Assembly: GCF_029846175.1 (NCBI RefSeq)
Contig: NZ_JARWAC010000001.1
Coordinates: forward strand, 1 to 64,000
Length of the DNA stretch: 64,000 nt
Direction: 5' to 3'
DNA from: Sphaerisporangium sp. TRM90804
GTDB taxonomy: Bacteria > Actinomycetota > Actinomycetes > Streptosporangiales > Streptosporangiaceae
This document shows positions 17,877-29,036 of this stretch, piece by piece. Position numbers and translations under genes: made by a program. How positions within the stretch are numbered: the stretch's first letter is position 1; every line of letters begins with the position of its first letter. The notes beneath the pieces were generated by a model, which saw only the letters and a list, made by a program, of their open reading frames with translations, was not told where the DNA came from and searched no databases.

Positions 17877-19012
17877 TGACCGCCGAGGCCACCATCGACG
17901 ACGTCGACCCGGTCGACTACGACGACCCCCGGGTCCACCGGGTGCTCGATCCCGCAGGCGGGCTCGCCCATCCCGGCCAGGCGCCGCCGCCCGCCGAGCG
18001 GTGCCTGGACCTGCACCGCCGCATGGTGCTGGGCCGCCGGTTCGACCGGCAGGCCACCGCCCTGGCCAAGCAGGGCAGGCTCACGGTCTACCCCTCCTCC
18101 TTCGGGCAGGAGGCGTGCCAGGTCGGCGCGGTCGCCGCGCTGCGCCCGTCCGACTGGCTCTTCCCGACCTACCGCGACTGCGTCGCGGTGCTGACCCGGG
18201 GCGTGGACCCGGTGGAGACCCTCACCCTCATGAGGGGCGACTGGCACTGCGGCTACGACCCGCGCGCGCACCGCGTCGCCCCCCAGGCGACCCCGCTGGC
18301 CACCCAGGCGGTGCACGCCGCGGGCCTGGCCCACGCCGCGCGCCTGCGCGGCGACGACACGGTGGCGCTCGCCCTGCTCGGCGACGGCGCCACCAGCGAG
18401 GGCGACTTCCACGAGGCGTGCAACTTCGCGGCGGTCTTCCGCTCGCCCGTGGTCTTCCTCGTCCAGAACAACCAGTACGCCATCAGCGTGCCGCTGTCAC
18501 GGCAGACCGCCGCCAAGAGGATCGCCGACCGGGGCGCCGGCTACGGGATGCCCGCCCGCGTGGTCGACGGCAACGACGTCCTCGCGGTGACCTCCGCGGT
18601 GTCCGACGCCGTCGAGTCGGCGCGGCGGGGGGAGGGGCCGTGGCTGGTCGAGGCCCTCACCTACCGCATGGGACCGCACACCAACACCGACGACCCCGGC
18701 AGGTACCGCGCCCCCGAGGAGGTGGAGCCCTGGCTCGGACGCGACCCGATCGCCCGGCTCCAGGCCCATCTGCGCGGACGCGGGATCCTCGACGACCCCC
18801 TCGCCGCGCGCGTGCGGGAGGAGGCCGAGCGGCTCGCCGCCGGCCTGCGGCGGAGCCTGGCCGAGGAGCCCGGCACCGAGCCGGCCGAGCCGTTCTCCCA
18901 CGTCTTCTCCGCCCCCACGCCCCGGCTGCGCCGCCAGGCCGCGGCGCTGGAGCAGGAGCTGTCCCGAGCCCGCACGCCCGCGCCGAACGGAGAGCCATGC
19001 CGACCGACGTGA
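17876..19012 (+). CDS. 2-oxoacid dehydrogenase E1 alpha subunit
   Basis: Thiamine-diphosphate-dependent E1 alpha subunit (378 residues) of a pyruvate or branched-chain type 2-oxoacid dehydrogenase, which decarboxylates a 2-oxo acid. The ThDP-binding motif is present (GDGATSEGDFHEA near residue 168, continuing to QNNQYAIS). The RMGPHTNTDDPGRYR segment is typical of branched-chain or broad E1 alphas. It overlaps the preceding stop by TGATG and the next gene by 16 bases, so the two dehydrogenase genes are co-translated. In this cluster it probably supplies an acyl-CoA building block. Pristinamycin PglB/PglC, which act in phenylglycine synthesis, are E1-type proteins in a comparable setting. Confidence 0.94.
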   Translation: MTAEATIDDVDPVDYDDPRVHRVLDPAGGLAHPGQAPPPAERCLDLHRRMVLGRRFDRQATALAKQGRLTVYPSSFGQEACQVGAVAALRPSDWLFPTYRDCVAVLTRGVDPVETLTLMRGDWHCGYDPRAHRVAPQATPLATQAVHAAGLAHAARLRGDDTVALALLGDGATSEGDFHEACNFAAVFRSPVVFLVQNNQYAISVPLSRQTAAKRIADRGAGYGMPARVVDGNDVLAVTSAVSDAVESARRGEGPWLVEALTYRMGPHTNTDDPGRYRAPEEVEPWLGRDPIARLQAHLRGRGILDDPLAARVREEAERLAAGLRRSLAEEPGTEPAEPFSHVFSAPTPRLRRQAAALEQELSRARTPAPNGEPCRPT

Positions 19013-21051
19013 CGGTCGCCCGCGCGATCAACGCCGCCCTGCGTGACGCCATGGCCGAGGACGAGCGGGTGGTGGTCTTCGGCGAGGACGTGGGCCCGCT
19101 CGGCGGCGTGTTCCGCGTGACCGACGGCCTGGCCGCGGCGTTCGGCGACGAGCGGTGCTTCGACACCCCGCTGGCGGAGTCGGGCATCGTCGGCACCGCG
19201 ATCGGCATGGCCATGTACGGCTACCGCCCGGTGGTCGAGCTGCAGTTCGACGCGTTCGCCTACCCGGCGTTCGAGCAGATCGTCAGCCATGTCGCCAAGT
19301 GGCGCTCCAGGACCCGCGGCCGGATGGGCCTCCCGCTGGTGATCAGGATCCCGTTCGGCGGCGGCATCGGGGCCGTCGAGCACCACAGCGACTCCTCAGA
19401 GGCCTACTACGCCCACACCCCGGGCCTGCAGATCGCCGTGCCCTCGTGCGCGGCCGACGCGTACTCCCTGCTGCGCGCGGCGATCGCCTCCGAGGACCCC
19501 GTCGTGTTCCTGGAGCACAAGAAGCTGTACTGGTCCGAGCACGGCCAGATCACGCCGCAGCCGTCGCCGTTCGGCCGTGCGGCGGTCCGCCGCCGGGGCA
19601 CCACCGCGACGATCGTCGCCTACGGGGCCGTGGTCGGCACCGCGCTCGCCGCGGCGCGGGAGGCGGCGGCCCGGGGCTGGGACGTCGAGGTGATCGACCT
19701 GCGCACCCTGGTGCCGCTGGACGAGGAGACCGTGGTCGAGAGCGCGCGCCGCACCGGACGCGTGCTCGTCGTCCACGAGGCGCAGGGCTTCTGCGGGGTC
19801 GGCGCCGAACTGGCGGCGCTGGTCGCCGAACGCTGCTTCGGGCGGCTCAAGGCCCCCGTGCGCCGGGTCACCGGGTTCGACGTCCCCTATCCCCCTCCCC
19901 GGCTGGAGCGCTTCCACCTGCCCACGGTCGAGCGCCTCGTCACGGCGCTCGCGGAGCTGCACGGCGAGTGGGACGCCGGCGTCCCCGCCCTCCCGCCGCC
20001 CGGCCCGGCGGAGGCCGCCGGTGAGCCGTTCCTGCTGCCGGACCTGGGCGAGGGCCTGGTGGAGGCCGAGATCGTCCGCTGGCTGGTCAGCGAGGGCCAG
20101 TTCGTGGAGGTGGACGCCCCGCTGGTGGAGGTCGAGACCGCCAAGAGCGTCGTGGAGCTGCCCAGCCCCCACCGGGGCCTGGTGTCCCGCCTCCACGGCG
20201 GGGTCGGGGACTCCGTCGCGGTCGGCGCGCCGCTGGTGACCCTGCTACCCGACGGCACCGCCACCGCCACCCTCCCGTCCGGCGGCACCGCCACCCGGCC
20301 GTCCGGCCCCTCCCTCGTGGCCGTCGAGGCCGCTCCGGCCGTGGCGGCCGCCCCGCCGGCGAGCGGGCGCCGCACGCCCCTGTACGGGCCGCGCGGCGCG
20401 GTGGTCAGGAAGGTCGAGACCAGTCGCCGGGAGATCCCCCACGTGACGGTGTGGGTCGACGCCGACGCCACCGGCCTGCTCGCGGCCCGCCGGCGCGCCG
20501 CCGCCGCCGCGAGGCCCGGGCTCCTCGGCCTGCTCGCCTGGTTCGCGCTGGACGGCCTGCGCCGCTTCCCGGTGCTGAACGGCCGGGTCGACCCCGAGCG
20601 CCAGGAGATCGTCGAGGCGGCGGAGGTGAATCTCGGCCTGGTCGTGCAGGGGGAGCGGGGCCTGGTGATCCCCGTGCTGCCGGCTGCGCAGGCGCTCGGC
20701 CCGGACGCGCTGGTCGCCGGGGTGCGCCGGGTCGTCGAGTCCGCCCGCACCGGGGGCGGCGGCTACCGGGTGAGCGGCGGCACCTTCACCGTCAACAACT
20801 TCGGCGGGTTCGGGGTGGACGGCTCCACCCCGATCATCAACCACCCGGAGGTCGCCATGCTGGGGATGGGACGTCTCACGGACCGTCCCTGGGTTGTCGA
20901 CGGCGGCGTGCGCCCCCGGGCCGTCACCCAGCTCTCCCTCACCTTCGACCACCGGGTGTGCGACGGAGACGTCGCCGGCGGGTTCCTGCGCCACGTCGCC
21001 GACCTCGTGGAGCGCGGCGCGCTGCCGTCGGACGACGCGCCCGGCGCGTGA
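18997..21051 (+). CDS. Fused 2-oxoacid dehydrogenase E1 beta - E2 acyltransferase
   Basis: One uninterrupted 684-residue frame joins two subunits that are normally separate. Residues 1-330 or so are E1 beta (VVFGEDVG, DTPLAESGIVG, RIPFGGGIGAVEHHS, VIDLRTLVPLD). After a short Pro-rich linker comes one lipoyl domain (LPDLGEGLVEAEIVRW from about 343, with lysine in EVETAKS near 382). An Ala/Pro/Thr-rich linker follows, then the E2 catalytic domain ending in TFDHRVCDGD (His near 651). I see no peripheral-subunit-binding domain between lipoyl and catalytic parts, so binding of E3 may differ from standard complexes; covalent fusion would replace E1 binding. ATG 18997 is preceded by ggag. It is the last gene of the cluster before the ribosomal region. 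Confidence 0.93.
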   Translation: MPTDVTVARAINAALRDAMAEDERVVVFGEDVGPLGGVFRVTDGLAAAFGDERCFDTPLAESGIVGTAIGMAMYGYRPVVELQFDAFAYPAFEQIVSHVAKWRSRTRGRMGLPLVIRIPFGGGIGAVEHHSDSSEAYYAHTPGLQIAVPSCAADAYSLLRAAIASEDPVVFLEHKKLYWSEHGQITPQPSPFGRAAVRRRGTTATIVAYGAVVGTALAAAREAAARGWDVEVIDLRTLVPLDEETVVESARRTGRVLVVHEAQGFCGVGAELAALVAERCFGRLKAPVRRVTGFDVPYPPPRLERFHLPTVERLVTALAELHGEWDAGVPALPPPGPAEAAGEPFLLPDLGEGLVEAEIVRWLVSEGQFVEVDAPLVEVETAKSVVELPSPHRGLVSRLHGGVGDSVAVGAPLVTLLPDGTATATLPSGGTATRPSGPSLVAVEAAPAVAAAPPASGRRTPLYGPRGAVVRKVETSRREIPHVTVWVDADATGLLAARRRAAAAARPGLLGLLAWFALDGLRRFPVLNGRVDPERQEIVEAAEVNLGLVVQGERGLVIPVLPAAQALGPDALVAGVRRVVESARTGGGGYRVSGGTFTVNNFGGFGVDGSTPIINHPEVAMLGMGRLTDRPWVVDGGVRPRAVTQLSLTFDHRVCDGDVAGGFLRHVADLVERGALPSDDAPGA

Positions 21052-21147
21052 GCCGCGCCGCCGGACACGGTGGCGACACGACGAGGGAGTCACCGGACGC
21101 GGCGAATCCGTGATATGTTTGGCGATCGCCTGCGGAGACAAGCCGCA

Positions 21148-21169
21148 GCCCGGCCCGATGTGGCCGGGC
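21148..21169 (+). terminator. Possible terminator after the E1 beta-E2 gene
   Basis: An 8-base perfect stem, gcccggcc pairing with ggccgggc around a 6-base loop, 97 bases after the last cluster stop codon. No T-run follows, as is common in high-GC actinomycetes. Confidence 0.45.
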
Positions 21170-21297
21170 GGGGTCGCCAGAGGTTCCACGCGCCGGTCGG
21201 CGCGGGGCCCGCGGCCGGGCCCCGGCGGGCCCGAACGGCCGTCTGATCCCGGCCTCCTATGCTCACCGGCCTCGGAGGGACACGCGGGGTAGTCGTT

Positions 21298-21326
21298 TTG
21301 ACGAGCCGTGGCCTGCTGGGTAACCT
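21298..21326 (+). promoter_or_regulatory. Vegetative promoter for rpsL-rpsG-fusA(-tuf)
   Basis: A -35 box TTGACG (21298-21303) and a -10 box TAACCT (21321-21326) separated by exactly 17 bases match the consensus of the actinobacterial principal sigma factor. Transcription would begin near 21333, giving a leader of about 270 nucleotides. Confidence 0.75.
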
Positions 21327-21604
21327 TGGTCTTCGTGCCCACGGTCTCGTGGGCATTCGCGGGTGTGCCCTCTTTTGAGGGGCGCCCCGCGGGGGTCCCT
21401 CCACAAGCTCGATCTCACCAGGTGCAAAGTGTGATCCGAGCGCGACACGCCCGAACGCGGGGGTCGGAGTGCGAGGTAAACCAGCAGGTCAGACACCGGC
21501 AGAACCTGCGAAATGCACAGCGGGATGGAAAACCCGTGGTCGCTTGCGGCCCGGGGGCCTTCGCCCGACGACGTACCACCGGCCAGAACGCGAACGGAGA
21601 AGTA

Positions 21605-21979
21605 GTGCCCACTATTCAGCAGTTGGTCCGAAAGGGCCGACAGGACAAGGTCACCAAGACCAAGACTCCGGCGCTAAAAGGTAGTCCCCAGCTCCGCGGC
21701 AACTGCGTGCGTGTTTACACCACGACCCCGAAGAAGCCGAACTCGGCGCTGCGCAAGGTGGCCCGTGTCCGGCTGAGCAGCGGCATCGAGGTCACCGCCT
21801 ACATCCCCGGTGTGGGCCACAACCTTCAGGAGCACTCGATCGTGCTCGTTCGCGGCGGTCGTGTTAAGGACCTGCCGGGCGTTCGCTACAAGATCGTGCG
21901 CGGTGCGCTCGACACCCAGGGTGTCCGCAACCGCAAGCAGGCCCGCAGCCGTTACGGCGCGAAGAAGGAGAAGAGCTGA
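21605..21979 (+). CDS. rpsL: 30S ribosomal protein S12
   Basis: S12, a decoding-centre protein of the small subunit, 124 residues ([11 protein letters not shown] at the start, [32 protein letters not shown]). Both lysine regions where streptomycin resistance arises (KKPNS and RVKDLPG) carry the sensitive-type residues. The GTG at 21605, preceded by ggag, gives the family length; the frame is open upstream but not related to S12. It heads the str operon from the promoter at 21298, and rpsG follows after one base. Confidence 0.99.
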   Translation: MPTIQQLVRKGRQDKVTKTKTPALKGSPQLRGNCVRVYTTTPKKPNSALRKVARVRLSSGIEVTAYIPGVGHNLQEHSIVLVRGGRVKDLPGVRYKIVRGALDTQGVRNRKQARSRYGAKKEKS

Positions 21980-21980
21980 T

Positions 21981-22451
21981 ATGCCGCGCAAGGGTCCCGC
22001 TGGGCGTCGTCAGCTTATGGCCGACCCGGTGTACAGCTCGCCGCTGGTCACCGCGCTCATCAACAAGGTGCTTCTGAACGGCAAGCGTTCGCTCGCCCAG
22101 ACGATCGTCTACAACGCCCTTGAGGGCTGCAAGGACAAGTCGGGCAACGACCCGGTCGTCACCCTCAAGCGCGCGCTCGACAACGTCAAGCCCACCCTCG
22201 AGGTGCGCAGCCGCCGTGTCGGTGGCGCCACCTACCAGGTGCCGGTGGAGGTGCGCGCGGCGCGCAGCACCACGCTGGCCCTCCGCTGGCTGGTGCAGTA
22301 CTCCCGCGCCCGCCGCGAGAAGACCATGACCGAGCGGCTGATGAACGAGCTGCTCGACGCCAGCAACGGTCTTGGCGCCAGCGTGAAGCGGCGTGAGGAC
22401 ACCCACAAGATGGCCGAGTCCAACAAGGCCTTCGCCCACTACCGCTGGTAA
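21981..22451 (+). CDS. rpsG: 30S ribosomal protein S7
   Basis: S7 (156 residues, the usual actinobacterial length) organises the head of the small subunit. Clear family segments are [10 protein letters not shown] at the start, [15 protein letters not shown], and [14 protein letters not shown]. It begins one base after the rpsL stop with an internal Shine-Dalgarno (aaggagaag) in the end of rpsL, so the two are translated together. fusA follows after 39 bases. Confidence 0.99.
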   Translation: MPRKGPAGRRQLMADPVYSSPLVTALINKVLLNGKRSLAQTIVYNALEGCKDKSGNDPVVTLKRALDNVKPTLEVRSRRVGGATYQVPVEVRAARSTTLALRWLVQYSRARREKTMTERLMNELLDASNGLGASVKRREDTHKMAESNKAFAHYRW

Positions 22452-22490
22452 TCCCGGCGGCGACGACGAGACGACGAGGACGCGAGAGAA

Positions 22491-24590
<2,100 letters not shown>

Positions 24591-24642
24591 CCCCGGAGTC
24601 CGATGGCCCGGGGCGGAGATCACCCTCCGCGCCGGGGCCGCA

Positions 24643-24671
24643 GGGGCCCGGTACTCCTTGGTACCGGCCCC
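24643..24671 (+). terminator. Hairpin between fusA and tuf
   Basis: Arms ggggcc-ggtac and gtacc-ggcccc pair over 11 bases with one bulged C and a 6-base loop. It may terminate part of the fusA transcript or attenuate read-through to tuf. The rest of the 179-base gap shows nothing else I can name with confidence. Confidence 0.5.
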
Positions 24672-24769
24672 GTGCCCGTGGGCGGTGGGCGACCGCCGTC
24701 CCGGGTAAACGGGCTCCGAGCCCGAGTCAGACACGCAAGTGAAGTCAGAATCTCTAAGGAGACAGAGCA

Positions 24770-25963
24770 GTGGCCAAGGCCAAGTTCGAGCGGACCAAGC
24801 CGCACGTGAACATCGGCACCATTGGGCACATCGACCACGGCAAGACCACTCTGACCGCGGCGATCACCAAGGTGCTCCACGACCGTTTCCCTCACCTCAA
24901 TGAGGCGACCCCGTTCGACAAGATCGACAAGGCGCCCGAGGAGAAGGCCCGCGGCATCACCATCTCCATCGCCCACGTCGAGTACCAGACCGAGAAGCGC
25001 CACTACGCCCACGTGGACTGCCCCGGTCACGCCGACTACGTGAAGAACATGATCACGGGTGCGGCGCAGATGGACGGCGCGATCCTCGTGGTCGCCGCCA
25101 CCGACGGTCCGATGCCGCAGACCAAGGAGCACGTCCTCCTGGCCCGCCAGGTCGGCGTCCCCTACATCGTCGTCGCCCTGAACAAGGCCGACATGGTGGA
25201 CGACGAGGAGATCCTGGAGCTCGTCGAGCTCGAGGTCCGCGAGCTGCTCTCCGCCCAGGAGTTCCCGGGCGACGACCTGCCGGTCGTGCGCGTCTCGGCG
25301 CTGAAGGCGCTTGAGGGCGACGAGAAGTGGGGCGACTCGATCATCGAGCTCATGAACGCCGTGGACGACAACGTCCCCGAGCCCGTTCGTGACACCGAGA
25401 AGCCGTTCCTGATGCCGATCGAGGACGTCTTCTCGATCACCGGCCGCGGCACCGTCGTGACCGGTCGTATCGAGCGCGGCATCGTCAAGGTCAACGAGAC
25501 CGTCGACATCATCGGCATCAAGGAGAAGAGCACCACGACCACCGTCACCGGTGTCGAGATGTTCCGCAAGCTCCTTGACGAGGGCCGGGCCGGCGACAAC
25601 GTCGGTCTGCTCCTGCGCGGCATCAAGCGTGAGGACGTCGAGCGCGGCCAGTGCATCATCAAGCCGGGCACGACCACCCCGCACACCGAGTTCGAGGCGC
25701 AGGTGTACATCCTGTCGAAGGACGAGGGTGGCCGCCACACGCCGTTCTTCAACAACTACCGCCCGCAGTTCTACTTCCGCACCACGGACGTGACGGGCGT
25801 CGTGACCCTCCCCGAGGGCACCGAGATGGTCATGCCCGGTGACAACACCGAGATGACCGTCCAGCTCATCCAGCCCATCGCGATGGAGGACGGTCTCAAG
25901 TTCGCCATCCGCGAGGGTGGCCGCACCGTCGGTGCGGGCCGGGTCACGAAGATCATCAAGTAG
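24770..25963 (+). CDS. tuf: Elongation factor Tu
   Basis: EF-Tu, 397 residues, delivers aminoacyl-tRNA to the ribosome. GTPase motifs are intact: [35 protein letters not shown] and [10 protein letters not shown]. Domains II and III are complete to the terminal [12 protein letters not shown]. The GTG start has aaggaga 8-9 bases upstream. It closes the str operon and is followed by a strong terminator. Confidence 0.99.
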   Translation: MAKAKFERTKPHVNIGTIGHIDHGKTTLTAAITKVLHDRFPHLNEATPFDKIDKAPEEKARGITISIAHVEYQTEKRHYAHVDCPGHADYVKNMITGAAQMDGAILVVAATDGPMPQTKEHVLLARQVGVPYIVVALNKADMVDDEEILELVELEVRELLSAQEFPGDDLPVVRVSALKALEGDEKWGDSIIELMNAVDDNVPEPVRDTEKPFLMPIEDVFSITGRGTVVTGRIERGIVKVNETVDIIGIKEKSTTTTVTGVEMFRKLLDEGRAGDNVGLLLRGIKREDVERGQCIIKPGTTTPHTEFEAQVYILSKDEGGRHTPFFNNYRPQFYFRTTDVTGVVTLPEGTEMVMPGDNTEMTVQLIQPIAMEDGLKFAIREGGRTVGAGRVTKIIK

Positions 25964-25980
25964 TAGCACGACCGCTGGTC

Positions 25981-26012
25981 GGCGGTCGGGTCCGCGAAAG
26001 GGCCCGACCGCC
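25981..26012 (+). terminator. Terminator after tuf
   Basis: A 10-base perfect stem, ggcggtcggg pairing with cccgaccgcc around a 12-base loop, 15 bases after the tuf stop region. It is the likely end of the str operon transcript. Confidence 0.8.
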
Positions 26013-26070
26013 GCACCACGAGGGGCCTTCGGGCCCCGGAGCCCACAGCGAGCTCCCAGCCCGTTCAGGG

Positions 26071-26126
26071 CCGTGATCTCGCAGCCGTCTCGAGCCGTGG
26101 GGACCGAGACGACTGCAAGATCACGG
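26071..26126 (+). promoter_or_regulatory. Long leader hairpin upstream of rpsJ
   Basis: Two 22-base arms (26071-26092 and 26105-26126) pair over 20 positions with only two single C/A mismatches around a 12-base loop. They lie about 90 bases before rpsJ, in the expected 5' leader of the S10 operon. In other bacteria this operon is controlled through leader RNA (L4 in E. coli). That this hairpin is a regulatory RNA element is inference; an early terminator is the alternative. Confidence 0.65.
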
Positions 26127-26218
26127 AATGCGACGGGCGCTCCGGGTGGGACACACGCCAGGCGGCAGAGACCGCACGAAACTTTTGCAGGACGACAGCG
26201 AAGGACACCGAGGCCATT

Positions 26219-26527
26219 ATGGCGGGACAGAAGATCCGCATCCGGCTTAAGGCCTATGACCACGAGGTCATCGACAGCTCGGCCAAGAAGATCGTCGAGA
26301 CGGTGACGCGGACTGGCGCCAAGGTCGCGGGCCCGGTGCCGTTGCCGACCGAGAAGAACGTGTACTGCGTCATCCGTTCGCCGCACAAGTACAAGGACAG
26401 CCGCGAGCACTTCGAGATGCGCACGCACAAGCGGCTGATTGACATCATCGACCCGACGCCCAAGACCGTCGACTCGCTCATGCGGCTCGACCTTCCGGCG
26501 GGCGTCGACATCTCGATCAAGCTCTGA
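26219..26527 (+). CDS. rpsJ: 30S ribosomal protein S10
   Basis: S10 (102 residues), small-subunit head protein and NusE transcription factor. Visible landmarks are the [15 protein letters not shown] start and the [19 protein letters not shown] loop. It is the first gene of the S10 operon, preceded by a 206-base leader carrying the hairpin at 26071-26126. rplC follows after 14 bases. Confidence 0.99.
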   Translation: MAGQKIRIRLKAYDHEVIDSSAKKIVETVTRTGAKVAGPVPLPTEKNVYCVIRSPHKYKDSREHFEMRTHKRLIDIIDPTPKTVDSLMRLDLPAGVDISIKL

Positions 26528-26541
26528 GGGAACGCACTGAC

Positions 26542-27195
26542 ATGGCTAAGCAGATCAAGGGCGTCCTGGGCAAGAAGCTCGGCATGACCCAGGTCTTCGA
26601 CGAGGGCAACCGGATGGTTCCGGTGACCGTCGTCGAGGCCGGTCCGTGCGTGGTGACCCGGGTCCGCAGCGAAGAGAAGGACGGCTACTCGGCCGTGCAG
26701 CTCGGCTACGGGCAGGTCGATCCGCGCAAGGTGAAGAAGCCGCTGGGTGACTACCTGCGTAAGCACGACATCACCCCGCGCCGCTACTTCGTCGAGATCA
26801 GGACCACGGACGCCGCCGAGTACACCCTCGGCCAGGAAGTGCTGGCCGACACCTTCGAGGCCGGTCAGTACGTCGACGTGACCGGCAAGAGCAAGGGCAA
26901 GGGCTTCGCGGGTGTCATGAAGCGCCACGGCTTCAAGGGCCTGGGCGCCTCCCACGGCACCCAGCGCAAGCACCGCTCGCCCGGCTCCATCGGCGGCTGC
27001 GCCACGCCGGGCCGCGTCTTCAAGGGCGTTCGCATGGCCGGCCGTATGGGCAACGTCCGCACGACCGTCCAGAGCCTGAAGGTCCACGCCGTGGACGCCG
27101 AGAAGGGGATCATCCTCATCAAGGGTGCCGTCCCCGGCGCCAACGGCAGCCTGGTCCTCGTCCGCACCGCCACCAAGAAGGAGGCTGCCAAGTGA
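26542..27195 (+). CDS. rplC: 50S ribosomal protein L3
   Basis: L3 (217 residues) binds near the peptidyl-transferase centre and helps start large-subunit assembly. [20 protein letters not shown] at the N-terminus and the long extension [15 protein letters not shown] with [15 protein letters not shown] are diagnostic. Its stop overlaps the GTG of rplD (GTGA), indicating coupled translation. Confidence 0.99.
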   Translation: MAKQIKGVLGKKLGMTQVFDEGNRMVPVTVVEAGPCVVTRVRSEEKDGYSAVQLGYGQVDPRKVKKPLGDYLRKHDITPRRYFVEIRTTDAAEYTLGQEVLADTFEAGQYVDVTGKSKGKGFAGVMKRHGFKGLGASHGTQRKHRSPGSIGGCATPGRVFKGVRMAGRMGNVRTTVQSLKVHAVDAEKGIILIKGAVPGANGSLVLVRTATKKEAAK

Positions 27196-27842
27196 GCACG
27201 ACGATCGACGTCCTCGACGCAGCCGGTGCGAAGACCGGGACCGTCGACCTTCCTGAGACCGTCTTCGGCGCCAAGGTCAACATCCCGCTGATCCACCAGG
27301 TCGTGGTCGCCCAGCTCGCCGCTCGCCGGCAGGGCACGCACGCGACCAAGACCCGCGGTCAGGTCAGCGGCGGCGGCAAGAAGCCGTACCGCCAGAAGGG
27401 CACCGGCCGGGCCCGCCAGGGCTCGACCCGCGCCCCGCAGTTCACCGGCGGCGGCGTCGTCCACGGCCCGCAGCCGCGCGACTACAGCCAGCGGACGCCC
27501 AAGAAGATGAAGGCCGCCGCGCTTCGCGGAGCCCTCAGCGACCGGGCCGGTGGCGGCCGGGTGCACGTGGTGAGCAGCCTGGTCGACGGGGACACCCCGA
27601 AGACCCGTGCGGCCATCCAGGCACTGCGCAACATCACCAAGGCTCGGAGCGTCCTCGTCGTCCTCGACGAGGCCGACGAGATGTCCTGGCTGAGCCTGCG
27701 GAACGCGCCGGAGGTCCACCTCCTGGACGCCGGCCAGCTCAACACCTACGACGTGCTCTGCTACGACGACGTGGTCTTCACCCGCGAGGCGTACGACCAG
27801 GTCGTGGCGCGGCTGGGCGTGAGCGGGAAGGAAGAAGCCTGA
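27192..27842 (+). CDS. rplD: 50S ribosomal protein L4
   Basis: L4 (216 residues) lines the exit tunnel and in enterobacteria represses its own operon by binding the S10 leader. The tunnel loop [20 protein letters not shown] and the ending typical of the family are present. The GTG start overlaps the rplC stop, and its own stop overlaps the ATG of rplW (ATGA). Given the hairpin before rpsJ, it is the first candidate for a leader-binding regulator here. Confidence 0.99.
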   Translation: MSTTIDVLDAAGAKTGTVDLPETVFGAKVNIPLIHQVVVAQLAARRQGTHATKTRGQVSGGGKKPYRQKGTGRARQGSTRAPQFTGGGVVHGPQPRDYSQRTPKKMKAAALRGALSDRAGGGRVHVVSSLVDGDTPKTRAAIQALRNITKARSVLVVLDEADEMSWLSLRNAPEVHLLDAGQLNTYDVLCYDDVVFTREAYDQVVARLGVSGKEEA

Positions 27843-28144
27843 TGCAGAAGATCGCCGACCCGCGCGACATCATCCTCAAGCCGATCGTCTCCGAGAAGAG
27901 CTACGGCCTGATCGATGAGCACAACAAATACACGTTCTTGGTGAGCAAGACGGCCAACAAGACGCAGGTGAAGATCGCGATCGAGCAGATCTTCGGCGTC
28001 AAGGTGACCAGCGTGAACACGATCAACCGCCACGGCAAGCGCAAGCGCACCCGCTTCGGGTACGGCCAGCGGCCCAGCACCAAGCGGGCCATCGTGAGCC
28101 TGGCGGAGGGCGACCGTATCGACATCTTCGGCCCGGTCGGCTGA
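27842..28144 (+). CDS. rplW: 50S ribosomal protein L23
   Basis: L23 (100 residues) sits at the tunnel exit, where trigger factor and SRP dock. The [17 protein letters not shown] start and the [13 protein letters not shown] basic loop identify it. It overlaps rplD by ATGA and is followed by rplB after 47 bases. Confidence 0.99.
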   Translation: MQKIADPRDIILKPIVSEKSYGLIDEHNKYTFLVSKTANKTQVKIAIEQIFGVKVTSVNTINRHGKRKRTRFGYGQRPSTKRAIVSLAEGDRIDIFGPVG

Positions 28145-28191
28145 TCACCGCCGCACTGCCAAGCAACACCGACGAAGGATGAACGAAAAAG

Positions 28192-29025
28192 ATGGGCATC
28201 CGTAAATACAAGCCGACGACCCCGGGTCGTCGCGGCGCGAGCGTCTCGGACTTCGCCGAGATCACGCGCAGCACCCCGGAGAAGTCGTTGCTCGCGCCGC
28301 TGCACAGCAAGGGCGGCCGTAACGTCCACGGCAGGGTGACCGCGCGTCACCAGGGCGGTGGCCACAAGCGTGCGTACCGGATCATCGACTTCCGGCGGCA
28401 CGACAAGGACGGCGTGCCGGCGAAGGTCGCGCACATCGAGTACGACCCGAACCGGACGTCGCGCATCGCGCTCCTGCACTACGCGGACGGCGAGAAGCGC
28501 TACATCCTTGCTCCGACCGGCGTCAAGCAGGGCGACCGCATCGAGAACGGCCCCGCGGCCGACATCAAGCCGGGCAACTGTCTGCCGCTGCGCAACATCC
28601 CGACCGGTACCTTCATCCACGCCGTGGAGCTGAAGCCCGGTGGCGGCGCCAAGCTGGGCCGGTCCGCCGGCGTTCAGATCCAGCTTCTGGCGAAGGAAGG
28701 CCAGTACGCCACCCTGCGCATGCCCTCGGGCGAGATGCGCCAGGTGGACGTGCGCTGCCGCGCCTCCGTGGGCCAGGTCGGCAACGCCGAGCAGTCCAAC
28801 ATCAACATCGGTAAGGCCGGCCGTAACCGCTGGAAGGGCAAGCGCCCGACCGTCCGCGGCGTCGCGATGAACCCGGTCGACCACCCGCACGGCGGTGGTG
28901 AGGGCAAGACCTCCGGCGGTCGCCACCCGGTGAACCCCAAGGGCAAGCCGGAGGGTCGCACCCGCCAGCCCAACAAGGCGAGCGACCGACTGATCATCCG
29001 TCGGCGGAGCAAGAAGAAGCGGTAG
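28192..29025 (+). CDS. rplB: 50S ribosomal protein L2
   Basis: L2 (277 residues) is needed for subunit joining and peptidyl transfer. [20 protein letters not shown] at the start and the catalytic-loop segment [18 protein letters not shown], with its conserved His, are clear. The protein ends in a basic RRRSKKKR tail. A good ribosome site (gaaggatg) precedes the ATG. Confidence 0.99.
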   Translation: MGIRKYKPTTPGRRGASVSDFAEITRSTPEKSLLAPLHSKGGRNVHGRVTARHQGGGHKRAYRIIDFRRHDKDGVPAKVAHIEYDPNRTSRIALLHYADGEKRYILAPTGVKQGDRIENGPAADIKPGNCLPLRNIPTGTFIHAVELKPGGGAKLGRSAGVQIQLLAKEGQYATLRMPSGEMRQVDVRCRASVGQVGNAEQSNINIGKAGRNRWKGKRPTVRGVAMNPVDHPHGGGEGKTSGGRHPVNPKGKPEGRTRQPNKASDRLIIRRRSKKKR

Positions 29026-29036
29026 GAGCAGCCTAA

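Larger units (their letters stand above)
21052..21604. other. Intergenic region between peptide cluster and str operon
   Basis: About 550 bases without a gene. It holds a GC-rich hairpin that may end the cluster transcript (21148-21169) and a good vegetative promoter (21298-21326), followed by a leader of about 270 bases before rpsL. No rpoB or rpoC sequence is present here. The rpsL frame stays open back to 21308, but nothing S12-like precedes the GTG at 21605. Confidence 0.7.

Noticed and set aside
21308-21604. N-terminal extension of S12
   Set aside because: S12 has a fixed N-terminus ([11 protein letters not shown]), and a ribosome site lies before the GTG at 21605; the extension covers the leader.
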